DNA of 64,000 bases, taken from the NCBI GenBank assembly GCA_900319905.1, contig ONQB01000001.1, positions 18,343 to 82,342 on the forward strand. The letters run 5' to 3'. The position numbers and the translations under genes were made by a program. Under the pieces are notes generated by a model that worked only from the letters and a program-made list of their open reading frames with translations, was not told the origin of the DNA and did not search any database. Source of the DNA: an uncultured Prevotella sp. (GTDB taxonomy: Bacteria; Bacteroidota; Bacteroidia; Bacteroidales; Bacteroidaceae). This document shows, piece after piece, positions 1 to 8,900 of this stretch. Every line of letters begins with the position of its first letter. Position 1 is the first letter of the stretch.

Positions 1-1
1 C

Positions 2-301
2 AGCCGTACCAAGCAGGTCATCTTCTCCAATGCCCTCACCACCGATGAGGCCATCGAGATACAAGACTATGCCTCGAAGGTGTGCCAGCCGTCGTTTGGC
101 ATCGGCACCCACTTCACCAACGACTTCCCCCATATTGAGCCCATGAACACGGTCATCAAGCTTACGGCTGCCAAGATCACGGAGTCGTGGCCGTTCTACA
201 ACGACACCTGTAAGATCTCTGAGGACGATGGCAAGCATACCGGCAAACCGGAGGTCATCAAGCGTTTCATGGAGGCCATTCACTTTGAAAGAAACAAGTA
301 A
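2..301 (+). CDS. pncB: Nicotinate phosphoribosyltransferase, C-terminal part (cut by window edge)
   Basis: This is the last 99 residues of an open frame that enters from the left edge. PncB makes nicotinate mononucleotide from nicotinate and PRPP in NAD salvage. The visible piece has the family's late block GIGTHFTNDF followed by a conserved stretch on keeping the substrate pocket (PMNTVIKLTAAK) and the usual tail KPEVIKRFMEAIHF. An internal ATG at 80 is not a start, because the frame and family similarity continue upstream of it. The stop codon directly abuts the ATG of the transporter gene, so the two are probably co-transcribed. Confidence 0.88.
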   Translation, partial: SRTKQVIFSNALTTDEAIEIQDYASKVCQPSFGIGTHFTNDFPHIEPMNTVIKLTAAKITESWPFYNDTCKISEDDGKHTGKPEVIKRFMEAIHFERNK

Positions 302-1192
302 ATGACGATGAATCAACACAAGTTATCGGCCCACGGTGCCGTTTTGCTGGCCAATGTCATCTTCGGCGTCGGCGTACCTGTTACCAAACTGTTGCTTGAC
401 AATTGGCTTACGCCAATGGCTTATATGGCTACCCGTTGCATTGGTGCGGCCGCCATCTTCTGGCTCATCAGTCTGTTCCTGCCCAAGGAGCATGTGGAGC
501 GCCACGACCTTCTGGTCATCATGTGCGGCGGACTGCTGGGCTTCGTCGTCTCGCAGACGCTCACGGCATGGGCCTTGCAGTTTACCACGCCTGTTTACTT
601 CTCGCTCATCGCCACGCTGACGCCGGTAGCCACCATGCTCTGTGCCGCGTTGCTGATTGGTGAGCGTATGTCGGCTAAGGGCGTTGTCGGCGTTGTGTTT
701 GGCATTGCCGGTGCCATGCTCATGGTGTTTATGAACTGGCAGGGCGGCACTGGCAGCAACGATTTGCTGGGCATCTTCCTGGCGGTACTGAGTCTGCTCA
801 CGTGGGCGGTCTATCTTATCATCACACGAAAGGTGTCAGCACGCTATACGGCTGTGACTCAGATGAAATGGGTGTTTCTGGTTTCCACCGTTGCCATTTT
901 GCCGTTTTCGTGGAGCGACCTGTGTCATGCCACGCTCTATAGCAGTGCGTGGCAGTGGAGTGGGGTGGCAGAAATGGCTTTCATCGTCATATTTGCCACT
1001 GTGGCCGGTTATTTCGCCATTCCCTATGCCATGCAATACCTCAAGGCTACGACGGTGAGCGTCTATACCAATCTGCAGCCCATCGTGGCCTCGTTTATCG
1101 CTATCATGCTCAGCCAGGATGTGCTTACCTGGGATAAGCCTGTGGCCCTTGTGCTGGTGCTCCTCAGTGCATGGCTTGTAACGAAGAGTTAG
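302..1192 (+). CDS. EamA/DMT-superfamily inner-membrane transporter
   Basis: A 296-residue, very hydrophobic protein with about ten predicted transmembrane helices in two EamA repeats. The first repeat covers roughly residues 10-145 (it contains the GVxxP-like motif near residue 25) and the second roughly 155-290 (it ends with the conserved TVSVYTNLQPIVASFIA block). Members of the drug/metabolite transporter superfamily export amino acids, nucleosides or drugs, and the substrate cannot be read from this sequence. It begins at the base after the pncB stop. A second ATG two codons in is an equally good start. Coupling to pncB may hint at a nicotinate-related or nucleoside substrate, but that is inference only. 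Confidence 0.85.
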   Translation: MTMNQHKLSAHGAVLLANVIFGVGVPVTKLLLDNWLTPMAYMATRCIGAAAIFWLISLFLPKEHVERHDLLVIMCGGLLGFVVSQTLTAWALQFTTPVYFSLIATLTPVATMLCAALLIGERMSAKGVVGVVFGIAGAMLMVFMNWQGGTGSNDLLGIFLAVLSLLTWAVYLIITRKVSARYTAVTQMKWVFLVSTVAILPFSWSDLCHATLYSSAWQWSGVAEMAFIVIFATVAGYFAIPYAMQYLKATTVSVYTNLQPIVASFIAIMLSQDVLTWDKPVALVLVLLSAWLVTKS

Positions 1193-1374
1193 AATGTCAT
1201 AAATTGATCACGAATTTCTCATAAATTTTAGGAGAGGTTAGATAGATCACAATTATAAAAAACTTCCGTCAGCACCCCTGTGATAGGAGTCCGTCAAAAA
1301 ACTCCGCAGGTATCTTGCTTATTTGATGTTTTTTTCCGATATTTGCAAAAATAATCATTTAGAGACAGACGATT

Positions 1375-2265
1375 ATGGATGGAATGAACTACAACTACGC
1401 TGAAAGATACATCAATCCGCTGACCGATTTCGGTTTCAAGCGCATCTTCGGTACGCCGTTCAACAAGGCCTTGCTCATTGATTTCCTCAATGCGTTGTTG
1501 GAGGGTGAGCGCGAGGTGAGTGATGTCACCTACCGCAACAGCGAGCAACTCGGAGCCAACATAGAAGAACGCCGGGCCGTGTTCGACGTTTATTGCCAAG
1601 CAAAGGACGGTTCAAGGTTTATTGTCGAAATGCAGAACGTCTATCAGGAATTCTATAAGGACCGCTCAATCTATTACTCCACTTTCCCCGTGGCCGAGCA
1701 GAGTAAACGCGGCGATTGGAACTACGAGCTCAGCCCGGTATATACCATCGGCATACTCAACTTCACTTTCCCCGAGGACAAGCAGAGTGACAGTGGCATC
1801 TATAAGGAGGTGAAGCTCATGGATGTCAATTCCAAGAAAGTATTCTACGACAAGCTTACCTATATTTATGTTGAATTAGCCTGCTTCAACAAGGGATTGG
1901 GAGAATTGAAGACCACACTCGACAAATGGCTCTTCGCCTTGAAAAATATGCAGCGTCTCTTCTCACGTCCCGCCGAACTGCAGGGCCGCGTCTTCGAACA
2001 ATTGTTCACCACCGCCGAGATTGCAAAGTTCGATACCAACGAGTTGCGCGACTACGAGCAGAGTAGCAACGCCTACCGCGACATCAAAAACGGTATGGAT
2101 ACAGCTAAAGAGGAAGGCAGAAAGGAAGGCATAAAAGAAGGCATCAAAAAAGCGTCCGTCGCGTATGCTCAGGCGATGAAGGCTGCTGGAATTTCTAACG
2201 ACCTGATAGCCGGAATTACAGGACTGTCGGAGGATGAGATAGAGCGGCTGGCTCCTAACTCCTGA
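1375..2265 (+). CDS. Rpn-family PD-(D/E)XK nuclease / putative transposase-like protein
   Basis: A 296-residue protein of the Rpn (YhgA-like, PDDEXK_2) family, nucleases that promote RecA-independent recombination in E. coli. It opens with the family signature (INPLTDFGFKRIFG, then LLIDFLNALL). The nuclease core is visible as an acidic residue in the FDVYC strand and an ExQ motif (FIVEMQ) around residues 65-85, with YYST following. The C-terminus carries the typical charged EEGRKEGIKEG repeat and a final helical segment. The gene stands alone with 182 bp in front, and no inverted repeats flank it, so it does not look like an active transposon. Its end overlaps the stop of a decayed gene on the other strand. 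Confidence 0.87.
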   Translation: MDGMNYNYAERYINPLTDFGFKRIFGTPFNKALLIDFLNALLEGEREVSDVTYRNSEQLGANIEERRAVFDVYCQAKDGSRFIVEMQNVYQEFYKDRSIYYSTFPVAEQSKRGDWNYELSPVYTIGILNFTFPEDKQSDSGIYKEVKLMDVNSKKVFYDKLTYIYVELACFNKGLGELKTTLDKWLFALKNMQRLFSRPAELQGRVFEQLFTTAEIAKFDTNELRDYEQSSNAYRDIKNGMDTAKEEGRKEGIKEGIKKASVAYAQAMKAAGISNDLIAGITGLSEDEIERLAPNS

Positions 2266-2731
2266 GAGCCTCCCGCAAATCCTCTTCAGAACTCAGGCCA
2301 AGCTTTCGGCGGATATTGATACGGACGGTGCCGATAGGAGATAAGGAAGTTCTCGGTCATTATCTCATGGTTGGCCCACTCCGGATGCAACGTGAGTAAA
2401 ACAATGCGGAAGGTCTGTATTAGTTGGCCGCCGATAACATGTTCGAAGCCTACACTAGCGATAGCGCGCCAAGGGTAAGCAGCATCAGGCTGACTACGGC
2501 CAGAAGAATGAATGCCAGTGTAATGGCTTGCAGGTGAATGAGCGGCATGCCCAACAATCCGATAAAATGAAGCGGCATGATGGCGAACACCATCAACAGA
2601 CTGCCAAGAAATATGGTGAGGCGTATACGCTCCGCACAGTTTGACGTGTGACGCTGATAAAGGCCAGATATCCAAATGCGGAATCTGGAAGTTAGGGGTA
2701 GAGTCATGGTATTAACGATCGCCGTAAACAA
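2255..2731 (-). pseudogene. Decayed membrane protein / LuxR-type HTH regulator remnant
   Basis: No intact gene fits here, but pieces of one are visible on the minus strand in different frames. From 2731 down to about 2450 a 93-codon frame encodes two strongly hydrophobic segments. In another frame, around 2360-2440, it reads QTFRIVLLTLHPEWANHEIM. From about 2345 to the stop at 2255 a third frame reads SPIGTVRINIRRKLGLSSEEDL, which resembles the recognition helix and tail of Bacteroidetes LuxR-type HTH domains. I infer a frameshifted and internally deleted membrane-anchored regulator. An unrelated small membrane ORF (2450-2731) is the main alternative. Confidence 0.35.
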
Positions 2732-2737
2732 TTACAG

Positions 2738-2871
2738 GAGACTGCATCAGAAGTCCGGAAATCCGGAAGTTCAAAAGTCTTGTCATATACTTAAGTGACT
2801 GGCAACCAGTATTAATAAAGTAATGACGGGACTTCAGAACTTCCGAACCTCCGGACTTCTGATACAGTCTC
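2738..2871. repeat. Palindromic repeat copy 1 (GAAGTCCG family)
   Basis: A 134-bp imperfect palindrome. The left arm runs GACTGCATCAGAAGTCCGG and on to TCTTGTCAT. The right arm starts ATGACGGGACTTC and ends CCGGACTTCTGATACAGTC. The arms are built from 8-bp GAAGTCCG-like units and enclose a loop of about 40 bases. It lies 35 bp beyond the rubrerythrin stop codon. It belongs with five similar elements in the window. Confidence 0.8.
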
Positions 2872-2906
2872 TTGTGTTGTGGCCCGCGAGTCACAAAGCT
2901 CGAGGC

Positions 2907-3449
2907 TTAGTAATTCTCAGCATTGATCTCGAAGAAGCTCTGCGGATGCATGCAGACTGGGCATACCTTCGGAGCCTTGGGGCCGATCACGATATGTCCG
3001 CAGTTGCGGCACTTCCAGATACGGTCACCGTCGCGTGAGAACACGAGGCCCTCGTCGAGGTTGCCTACAAGCTTCTTGTAGCGCTCCTCGTGGTGCTTCT
3101 CGATGGCACCTACCATGCGGAACTTTGCTGCGATCTCCTTGAAGCCCTCTTCTTCAGCTTCTTTGGCCATGCGGTCGTACATGTCCGTCCACTCGTAGTT
3201 CTCGCCCTCAGCGGCAGCAATCAGATTGCTGTGAGTGTCCTTGATGTCACCGCCCTCGAGGTATTTAAACCACAGTTTGGCATGCTCCTTCTCATTACCT
3301 GCTGTCTCCTCAAAGATAGCGGCAATCTGCTCGTAGCCATCTTTGCGGGCCTTGCTGGCAAAATAAGTGTATTTGTTACGTGCCATGCTCTCGCCGGCAA
3401 ATGCTTCCTGGAGATTCTTCTCTGTCTTGGTTCCTTTCAGTTCTTTCAT
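2907..3449 (-). CDS. rbr: Rubrerythrin (diiron peroxidase with rubredoxin domain)
   Basis: A 180-residue protein of normal rubrerythrin length. Rubrerythrins reduce hydrogen peroxide to water in anaerobes, protecting the cytoplasm from oxidative stress. Residues 1-140 form the ferritin-like four-helix bundle, with the diiron ligand motifs visible as NEKEHAKLW and EKHHEERYK. Residues 145-180 are a rubredoxin domain with two CxxC iron ligand pairs (CRNCGH and CPVCMHP). It is a single-gene unit: a good promoter lies upstream and a palindromic repeat lies just downstream. Confidence 0.97.
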   Translation of the reverse strand: MKELKGTKTEKNLQEAFAGESMARNKYTYFASKARKDGYEQIAAIFEETAGNEKEHAKLWFKYLEGGDIKDTHSNLIAAAEGENYEWTDMYDRMAKEAEEEGFKEIAAKFRMVGAIEKHHEERYKKLVGNLDEGLVFSRDGDRIWKCRNCGHIVIGPKAPKVCPVCMHPQSFFEINAENY

Positions 3450-3497
3450 AATGCTTTTGTAATTAGTGTTGTTATTTACTTGTTCTTATTTCTGATG

Positions 3498-3529
3498 CAA
3501 AGATAGGAAATAATTTGATACGCTCCAAA
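3498..3529 (-). promoter_or_regulatory. Promoter of rubrerythrin
   Basis: On the minus strand a TTTG (3526-3529) is followed after 20 bases by TATCTTTG (3498-3505). This matches the Bacteroidetes -33/-7 consensus TTTG-N19-21-TAnnTTTG. The leader to the ATG would be about 42 bases. Confidence 0.7.
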
Positions 3530-3616
3530 TATTTCGACGATTTATTTTGTATAAATTACAAGATTTAAGATTACAGCGCTTGTCTCCTGCTGCTACACCT
3601 TATTAAAATAGTAGGG

Positions 3617-3719
3617 TAGGCGGGGTAGGCATGGTAGGCAATAGTAGGCAAGGTAGGCGGGGTAGGCAAGGTAGGCAAGGGTAGGCAAGGGTAGGCAAGG
3701 TAGGCAAGGTAAGCATGGT
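3617..3719. repeat. TAGGC 9/10-bp tandem array, locus 1
   Basis: Eleven consecutive units of 9 or 10 bp, each starting TAGGC (the last TAAGC). The commonest are TAGGCAAGG and TAGGCGGGG. The array occupies most of the 424-bp divergent gap between the rbr and rimP promoters. Apart from these promoters and the leader hairpin I see nothing else in that gap. The same unit recurs at two other places in the window. Confidence 0.85.
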
Positions 3720-3782
3720 GGGTGCTGTTGGTCCTCAGAGGGTGGATTTGGGCGCTTGAGTTGAAAGTTTTTTAGTATTTAC

Positions 3783-3813
3783 TTGCGTGAATAAAATATA
3801 TTGCGTAACTTTG
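3783..3813 (+). promoter_or_regulatory. Promoter of rimP-nusA-infB
   Basis: TTG at 3783-3785 and TAACTTTG at 3806-3813, separated by 20 bases, fit the Bacteroidetes promoter. The predicted start is near 3820, giving a leader of about 55 bases that contains the hairpin described next. Confidence 0.7.
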
Positions 3814-3827
3814 CAGTGTTCAGTGGA

Positions 3828-3860
3828 ATGAGGAGCTCCGAGCGAGTTCCTCATTTTTTT
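3828..3860 (+). terminator. Terminator-like hairpin in the rimP leader (possible attenuator)
   Basis: ATGAGGAGCTC pairs with GAGTTCCTCAT across a five-base loop (11 pairs, one G-U), followed at once by seven T. This is a complete intrinsic terminator lying between the promoter and the rimP start codon 14 bp downstream. It would stop most transcripts unless overridden, so it is a candidate attenuator for the operon that encodes NusA. Confidence 0.65.
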
Positions 3861-3873
3861 ATAACAGCTTAAT

Positions 3874-4341
3874 ATGATTGACAAGAACGTCGTAAAGAAA
3901 TTAGTAGATGAATGGCTGGAGGGCAAGGAGTATTTTCTTGTTGACCTCACAGTGAGCCCTGATGACAAGATCACCGTAGAGATTGACCATGCTGATGGCG
4001 TATGGATAGAAGACTGCGCCAAGCTGAGCCAGTATATCGAGGATCATCTCAGCCGTGACGACGAGGACTATGAATTGGAGGTGGGCTCGGCCGGTCTGGG
4101 TCAGCCTTTCAAGGTAGCCCGTCAGTACGAGATTTTCGTTGGCGAACCTGTCGAGGTGCTGGATGCCGACGGCAAGAAAGTGCGTGGCATACTGAAGAGT
4201 GTGGATGGTCGTGACTTCGTGGTCACCGTAAATGAGAAGGTGAAGGTGGAAGGCAAGAAGCGTCCGGTGAAGATGGATGTTGACCACCCGTTCAATATGG
4301 ATAATGTAAAATATACGAAATATTTAATAAGTTTCAAATAA
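3874..4341 (+). CDS. rimP: Ribosome maturation factor RimP
   Basis: A 155-residue protein that binds the 30S precursor and helps 16S rRNA processing and S12 incorporation. The N-terminal alpha/beta domain (residues 1-80) holds the family pattern VEIDHADGVWIEDCAKLSQYIE and YELEVGSAGLGQPF. The C-terminal SH3-like domain follows, with VGEPVEVL and GKKVRGIL. It is first in the classic rimP-nusA-infB order and only four bases separate it from nusA, so the identity is well supported by context as well as sequence. Confidence 0.95.
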   Translation: MIDKNVVKKLVDEWLEGKEYFLVDLTVSPDDKITVEIDHADGVWIEDCAKLSQYIEDHLSRDDEDYELEVGSAGLGQPFKVARQYEIFVGEPVEVLDADGKKVRGILKSVDGRDFVVTVNEKVKVEGKKRPVKMDVDHPFNMDNVKYTKYLISFK

Positions 4342-4345
4342 AGCT

Positions 4346-5620
4346 ATGGCAGCAACAAAAAAAGACGATGAGCAGTTGAGCATGATTGGCTCGTTCCGTG
4401 AATTCCAGGAGACGAAGCACATCAACCGCACCACCCTTGTGAGCGTGCTGGAAGAGAGCTTCCGCAATGTGTTGGCGAAGATATACGGCACCGATGAGAA
4501 CTTTGATGTCATTGTCAACCCCGACAAGGGTGACTTTGAGATCTACCGCAACCGTGTGGTGGTACCCAACGGTGAGGTGGCCGACCAGAATAAAGAAATC
4601 AGTCTGTCGGATGCTCAGAAGATAGAAGCCGACTATGAGGTGGGCGAGGAAGTGTCAGAACCTGTCAACTTCGCCAAGTTCGGCCGCCGTGCCATCCTTA
4701 CCCTTCGCCAGACGCTGGCCAGCAAGATTCTGGAGCTGGAGCACGATGAGCTCTACAACAAATACAAGGATCGTGTTGGTCAGGTGATTGCCGCCGAAGT
4801 GTACCAAGTGTGGAAGCGCGAGGTACTGTTGGTTGACGACGACAACAACGAGCTCATCCTGCCCAAGAGTGAGCAGATCCCTGCCGACCAGTATCGGAAG
4901 GGTGAGACCGTGAGAGCTGTCATTGAGCGTGTTGACAATGAGAACAACAACCCGAAGATCATCCTCTCACGTACCAGTCCTACGTTCCTGCAGCGTCTGC
5001 TTGAGCAGGAGGTGCCAGAGATCTCCGATGGTCTGATTGCCATCAAGAAGATTGCCCGCATGCCGGGTGAGCGCGCCAAGGTTGCCGTGGAGAGCTACGA
5101 CGATCGTATTGACCCTGTGGGAGCGTGTGTCGGTGTGCACGGTAATCGTGTGCATGGCATTGTGCGCGAGTTGTGCAACGAGAATATCGACGTCATCAAC
5201 TGGACTGCCAACACACGTCTGTTCATCCAGCGTGCGCTGAGCCCAGCCCAGGTGACCGACATCAAGATTGATGAGGAGAACAAAAAGGCTGAGGTTTATC
5301 TGCAGCCCGACCAGGTGAGTCTGGCCATCGGCCGTGGCGGTCTGAATATCAAGCTGGCCTCCATGCTCACTGAGTACACCATCGATGTCTACCGTGTGGT
5401 GGACGACAACGCACAGCAGGGCACGGAGGAGGATGACGTCTACCTCGATCAGTTCAACGATGAGATCGACCAGTGGATCATTGATGCCATCAAGGGTATC
5501 GGTCTGGAAACAGCCAAAGAGGTGCTCAATGCCCCACGTGAGATGCTTGTTGAGAAAGCCGACCTCGAGGAAGAGACCGTCGACCACGTGCTTGAGGTGT
5601 TGAAGAAAGAATTTGAATAA
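4346..5620 (+). CDS. nusA: Transcription termination/antitermination factor NusA
   Basis: A 424-residue NusA, which binds RNA polymerase and nascent RNA to control pausing, termination and antitermination. The N-terminal polymerase-binding domain (1-125) is followed by an S1 domain (about 135-205, GQVIAAEVYQVWKREVLL), then two KH domains (about 210-350, with ACVGVHGNRVHGIVREL and SLAIGRGGLNIKLA). After a linker there is a short C-terminal helical region. It lacks the two acidic repeats of the longer E. coli protein, as usual outside proteobacteria. Tight spacing to rimP and infB supports one operon. Confidence 0.97.
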   Translation: MAATKKDDEQLSMIGSFREFQETKHINRTTLVSVLEESFRNVLAKIYGTDENFDVIVNPDKGDFEIYRNRVVVPNGEVADQNKEISLSDAQKIEADYEVGEEVSEPVNFAKFGRRAILTLRQTLASKILELEHDELYNKYKDRVGQVIAAEVYQVWKREVLLVDDDNNELILPKSEQIPADQYRKGETVRAVIERVDNENNNPKIILSRTSPTFLQRLLEQEVPEISDGLIAIKKIARMPGERAKVAVESYDDRIDPVGACVGVHGNRVHGIVRELCNENIDVINWTANTRLFIQRALSPAQVTDIKIDEENKKAEVYLQPDQVSLAIGRGGLNIKLASMLTEYTIDVYRVVDDNAQQGTEEDDVYLDQFNDEIDQWIIDAIKGIGLETAKEVLNAPREMLVEKADLEEETVDHVLEVLKKEFE

Positions 5621-5650
5621 GAGAATTAAAAAGAGTTTGCGAAAAAGTAT

Positions 5651-8600
5651 ATGAGCATCAGATTAAACAAAGCATTACGTGAATTGAATATAGGACTCCA
5701 GACGGCAGTTGGATTCCTACAAAAGAGAAGCCAGCTGGGTGAGGTAAAGGCCGATCCGAGTTTTAAGCTGAGCGACGCGCAGTATGAAGCGCTCGTGAAT
5801 GCTTTTAAACAGGATGCGGCTGTCCGCGAACAGGCTGAGCAACTCTTTAAAAAGCCAAAAGAGAAGAAGCCGTCTGCTAAGAAAAATGAAGAGCAGCGGG
5901 ACGCATCGGGCTTTACCGTTCGTCAGAAATACACGCCTTTGGGCAAGATCGACCTCAGTCAGGTGGGTGTGCCTAAAGTGGTGCCTGCTTCTGATGCTCA
6001 GACAGCTACTGACTCCGATGTCACCGCAAAGGCTGAGACTGCTGCCGTCAGTCAGAAGCCTGCAGCCCCAGTCACTCCTAACAATGAGGGTGCAGCCAAA
6101 GCGAAGCCCACGGAAGTGACAAGTGATAAACCCGCAGAGGCCGCTCCATCCGCTGCACCTGCAGCAACGGAAGCGCAGAAGACACAGACCGCTGCCTCCT
6201 CGCAGCCGCAGCCGGCTGCACAGCCCAAGCCGCAACAGGAGCAAAAGCTTCAGCCGGCCGCAGCTGCTGTCAAGCCTGCCGAGCACGAAGCACCGGTTGC
6301 TGACAAGCAGGAGACGAAGCAGGTTAAGCCTGCCGCATCGCAACCTGCTGCAGCTCAGACTAAGCCTGCCGCATCACAACCAGTTGCTTCTGCCCAGACA
6401 TCTGCCGCACAGCAGAAACCTGCTGCCAACGCACAACCCGCACCGGCTGCTGCTCAGGCTAAGCCGCAACAGTCTGCCGCCAACGGCCAGACCGCGCACG
6501 CTGACAACCATCAGGCACAGCCGAAGCGTCAGGAAGTGAAGCGGCCCGCTGCCGTGAAAGTGGTCGAGGTGACCAAGACCCCTCAGCCGGAGAAGGAGGA
6601 GACGAAGATCTTCCGTACGAAGACAGAGTCGCGTATCGACAATACGCCGAAGGTGACCGTGCTGGGTAAGATCGACTTGAACGCCATCAACAGCAGCACA
6701 CGCCCGAAGAAGAAGTCTAAGTCGGAGCTGCGCCGCGAGCGTGAGGAGAAGCGCCAGCAGAATGCCGCCAATGGCAACAATGGGGCCAATGGCAATCATG
6801 GCAAGCGCCAGCGCATCAATAATAATAAGGTGGATATCAATGCCGCTGCCAACCAGCAGGCTGGCAAGAACAGTGGTAAGAAGAAGAAAAACCGCAACCG
6901 CTCGCAGAAGCCCCTGGAGGTGAACGAGGAGGACGTGGCACGTCAGGTAAAGGAGACGTTGGCACGTCTCACCAGCAAGACGCAGAACAAGCGTGGCGCC
7001 AAGTACCGCAAGGAGAAACGCGAGGCTGTGCAGGAGAAACTTGATGCCGAGGCACGTCAGGAGAAGAAGGAGAGCAAGATACTGAAACTCACCGAGTTCG
7101 TTACCGTGTCGGAGTTGGCTACGATGATGAACGTTTCCGTGACGCAGGTTATCTCCACGCTGATGAGCATCGGTATCATGGCCTCCATCAACCAGCGTCT
7201 CGATGCTGAGACCATCAACATGGTGGCTGAGGAGTTTGGCTTCAAGACCGAGTACGTCAGTGCAGAGGTGCAGGAAGCCGTGAGCGAGGAGGAGGACGAC
7301 GAGAGCGATCTCGTACCTCGTGCGCCGATTGTGACCGTCATGGGTCATGTCGACCATGGTAAGACCTCATTGCTCGACCATATCCGCAACACCAATGTGA
7401 TTGCCGGTGAGGCCGGTGGTATCACACAGCACATCGGTGCCTACAGTGTGACGCTGAAGAACGGCCGCAAGGTGACCTTCCTCGATACCCCTGGTCACGA
7501 GGCCTTCACGGCCATGCGTGCCCGTGGTGCGCAGGTCACCGATATCGCCATCATCATCATCGCTGCCGACGACTCCGTGATGCCTACCACCAAGGAGGCT
7601 ATCGCCCACTGTCAGGCCGCAGGCGTGCCAATGGTGTTTGCCATCAACAAGATTGATAAGCCCGGAGCCAACCCGGACAAGATACGTGAGGACCTGGCCA
7701 ACATGAACCTCCTCGTCGAAGAGTGGGGTGGTAAGTACCAGTGCCAGGAGATCAGTGCCAAGAAGGGTATCGGTGTCGATGACCTGATGGACAAGGTGCT
7801 GCTTGAGGCCGACATGCTCGAGCTCAAGGCCAACCCCAACCGCAAGGCCACGGGTACGATCATCGAGTCGTCGCTCGACAAGGGACGTGGCTACGTCTCA
7901 ACGGTGCTCGTGAGCAACGGTACGCTCCATGTGGGCGACATCATGCTCGCCGGTACGTCGTGGGGCCGTGTCAAGGCATTGTTCAACGAGCGTAACCAGC
8001 GCATCGACAATGTGAAACCGGCAGAGCCCGCCATCGTGCTGGGTCTCAATGGTGCACCTACCGCTGGTGATCAGTTCCATATCATAGACACCGAGCAGGA
8101 AGCCCGTGAGATTGCCAACAAGCGTGAGCAGTTGCAGCGTGAGCAGGGCCTGCGTACACAGAAGCGCCTGACGCTCGGTGACATCTCCCACCGTATTGCC
8201 CGTGGCGAGTTCCATGAGCTCAACATCATCGTCAAGGGTGACACCGACGGCTCCGTTGAGGCATTGTCCGACAGCTTCCTCAAGCTCAGCACCGAGAAGG
8301 TGCAGGTCAACGTCATCAGCAAGGCCGTGGGTCAGATCTCCGAGAACGATGTCATGCTCGCCAGTGCCTCCGACGCCATCATTGTCGGCTTCCAGGTACG
8401 TCCGTCGAGTGAGGCCCGTAAGCTGGCTGACCGAGAGGGCGTCGAGATCAACACGTACTCCATCATCTACGATGCCATCGACGACATCAAGGCTGCCATG
8501 GTCGGTATGCTCGACAAGGTGAAGAAGGAGGTCGTGACGGCTGAGATCGAGGTGAAGCAGGTCTACAAGATCTCCAAGGTCGGTACCGTGGCCGGTGGTC

Positions 8601-8824
8601 TCGTCAATAGCGGCAAGGTACACAGCAAGGATAAGGTTCACGTCGTGCGCGACGGAATCGTGGTGCATACCGCTCCCATCGCTGCCCTTAAGCGTTATAA
8701 GGACGATGTGAAGGAAGTGGCATCGGGCCTCGAGTGCGGTATCTCACTGGTCAACTACAACGACATCCAGGCGGGTGATGTGCTGGAGACCTTCACCGAG
8801 ATTGAGGTCGAGCAGAAACTCTAA
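5651..8824 (+). CDS. infB: Translation initiation factor IF-2
   Basis: A 1057-residue GTPase that places initiator fMet-tRNA on the 30S subunit and promotes subunit joining. Residues 1-75 form a small N-terminal domain. Residues 80-300 are a low-complexity Ala/Pro/Gln/Lys region, then comes a basic Asn-rich linker to about 470. The IF2_N domain is at about 480-540 ([18 protein letters not shown]). The GTPase domain has GHVDHGKT (G1), DTPGHEA (G3) and NKID (G4). Domains II, III and IV complete the C-terminus. It is at the long end of the family because of the disordered linker. Confidence 0.98.
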   Translation: MSIRLNKALRELNIGLQTAVGFLQKRSQLGEVKADPSFKLSDAQYEALVNAFKQDAAVREQAEQLFKKPKEKKPSAKKNEEQRDASGFTVRQKYTPLGKIDLSQVGVPKVVPASDAQTATDSDVTAKAETAAVSQKPAAPVTPNNEGAAKAKPTEVTSDKPAEAAPSAAPAATEAQKTQTAASSQPQPAAQPKPQQEQKLQPAAAAVKPAEHEAPVADKQETKQVKPAASQPAAAQTKPAASQPVASAQTSAAQQKPAANAQPAPAAAQAKPQQSAANGQTAHADNHQAQPKRQEVKRPAAVKVVEVTKTPQPEKEETKIFRTKTESRIDNTPKVTVLGKIDLNAINSSTRPKKKSKSELRREREEKRQQNAANGNNGANGNHGKRQRINNNKVDINAAANQQAGKNSGKKKKNRNRSQKPLEVNEEDVARQVKETLARLTSKTQNKRGAKYRKEKREAVQEKLDAEARQEKKESKILKLTEFVTVSELATMMNVSVTQVISTLMSIGIMASINQRLDAETINMVAEEFGFKTEYVSAEVQEAVSEEEDDESDLVPRAPIVTVMGHVDHGKTSLLDHIRNTNVIAGEAGGITQHIGAYSVTLKNGRKVTFLDTPGHEAFTAMRARGAQVTDIAIIIIAADDSVMPTTKEAIAHCQAAGVPMVFAINKIDKPGANPDKIREDLANMNLLVEEWGGKYQCQEISAKKGIGVDDLMDKVLLEADMLELKANPNRKATGTIIESSLDKGRGYVSTVLVSNGTLHVGDIMLAGTSWGRVKALFNERNQRIDNVKPAEPAIVLGLNGAPTAGDQFHIIDTEQEAREIANKREQLQREQGLRTQKRLTLGDISHRIARGEFHELNIIVKGDTDGSVEALSDSFLKLSTEKVQVNVISKAVGQISENDVMLASASDAIIVGFQVRPSSEARKLADREGVEINTYSIIYDAIDDIKAAMVGMLDKVKKEVVTAEIEVKQVYKISKVGTVAGGLVNSGKVHSKDKVHVVRDGIVVHTAPIAALKRYKDDVKEVASGLECGISLVNYNDIQAGDVLETFTEIEVEQKL

Positions 8825-8854
8825 CATTTGGTAACAATTGTGACTATAGGATTC

Positions 8855-8884
8855 AGGTGGCACGTCTTTTGTAGTGTGTCACCT
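8855..8884 (+). other. Hairpin between infB and sufB
   Basis: AGGTGGCAC pairs with GTGTCACCT (nine pairs, one G-U) across a 12-base loop, ending 16 bases before the sufB start codon. No T-run follows, so it is not a standard terminator. It could influence sufB translation or mark an mRNA processing point. No clear promoter box is visible in the 76-bp gap, so read-through from infB is possible. Confidence 0.35.
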
Positions 8885-8900
8885 TGAATTGTTTAATGAT

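Noticed and set aside
1193-1374. Possible small RNA or riboswitch in the gap before the Rpn gene
   Set aside because: The gap is AT-rich with weak inverted repeats only. A TATTTGCA-like word resembles a -7 box but does not meet the consensus.
3617-3719. Possible CRISPR array
   Set aside because: Units are 9-10 bp without spacers of constant size. No Cas gene is nearby. These are simple tandem repeats.
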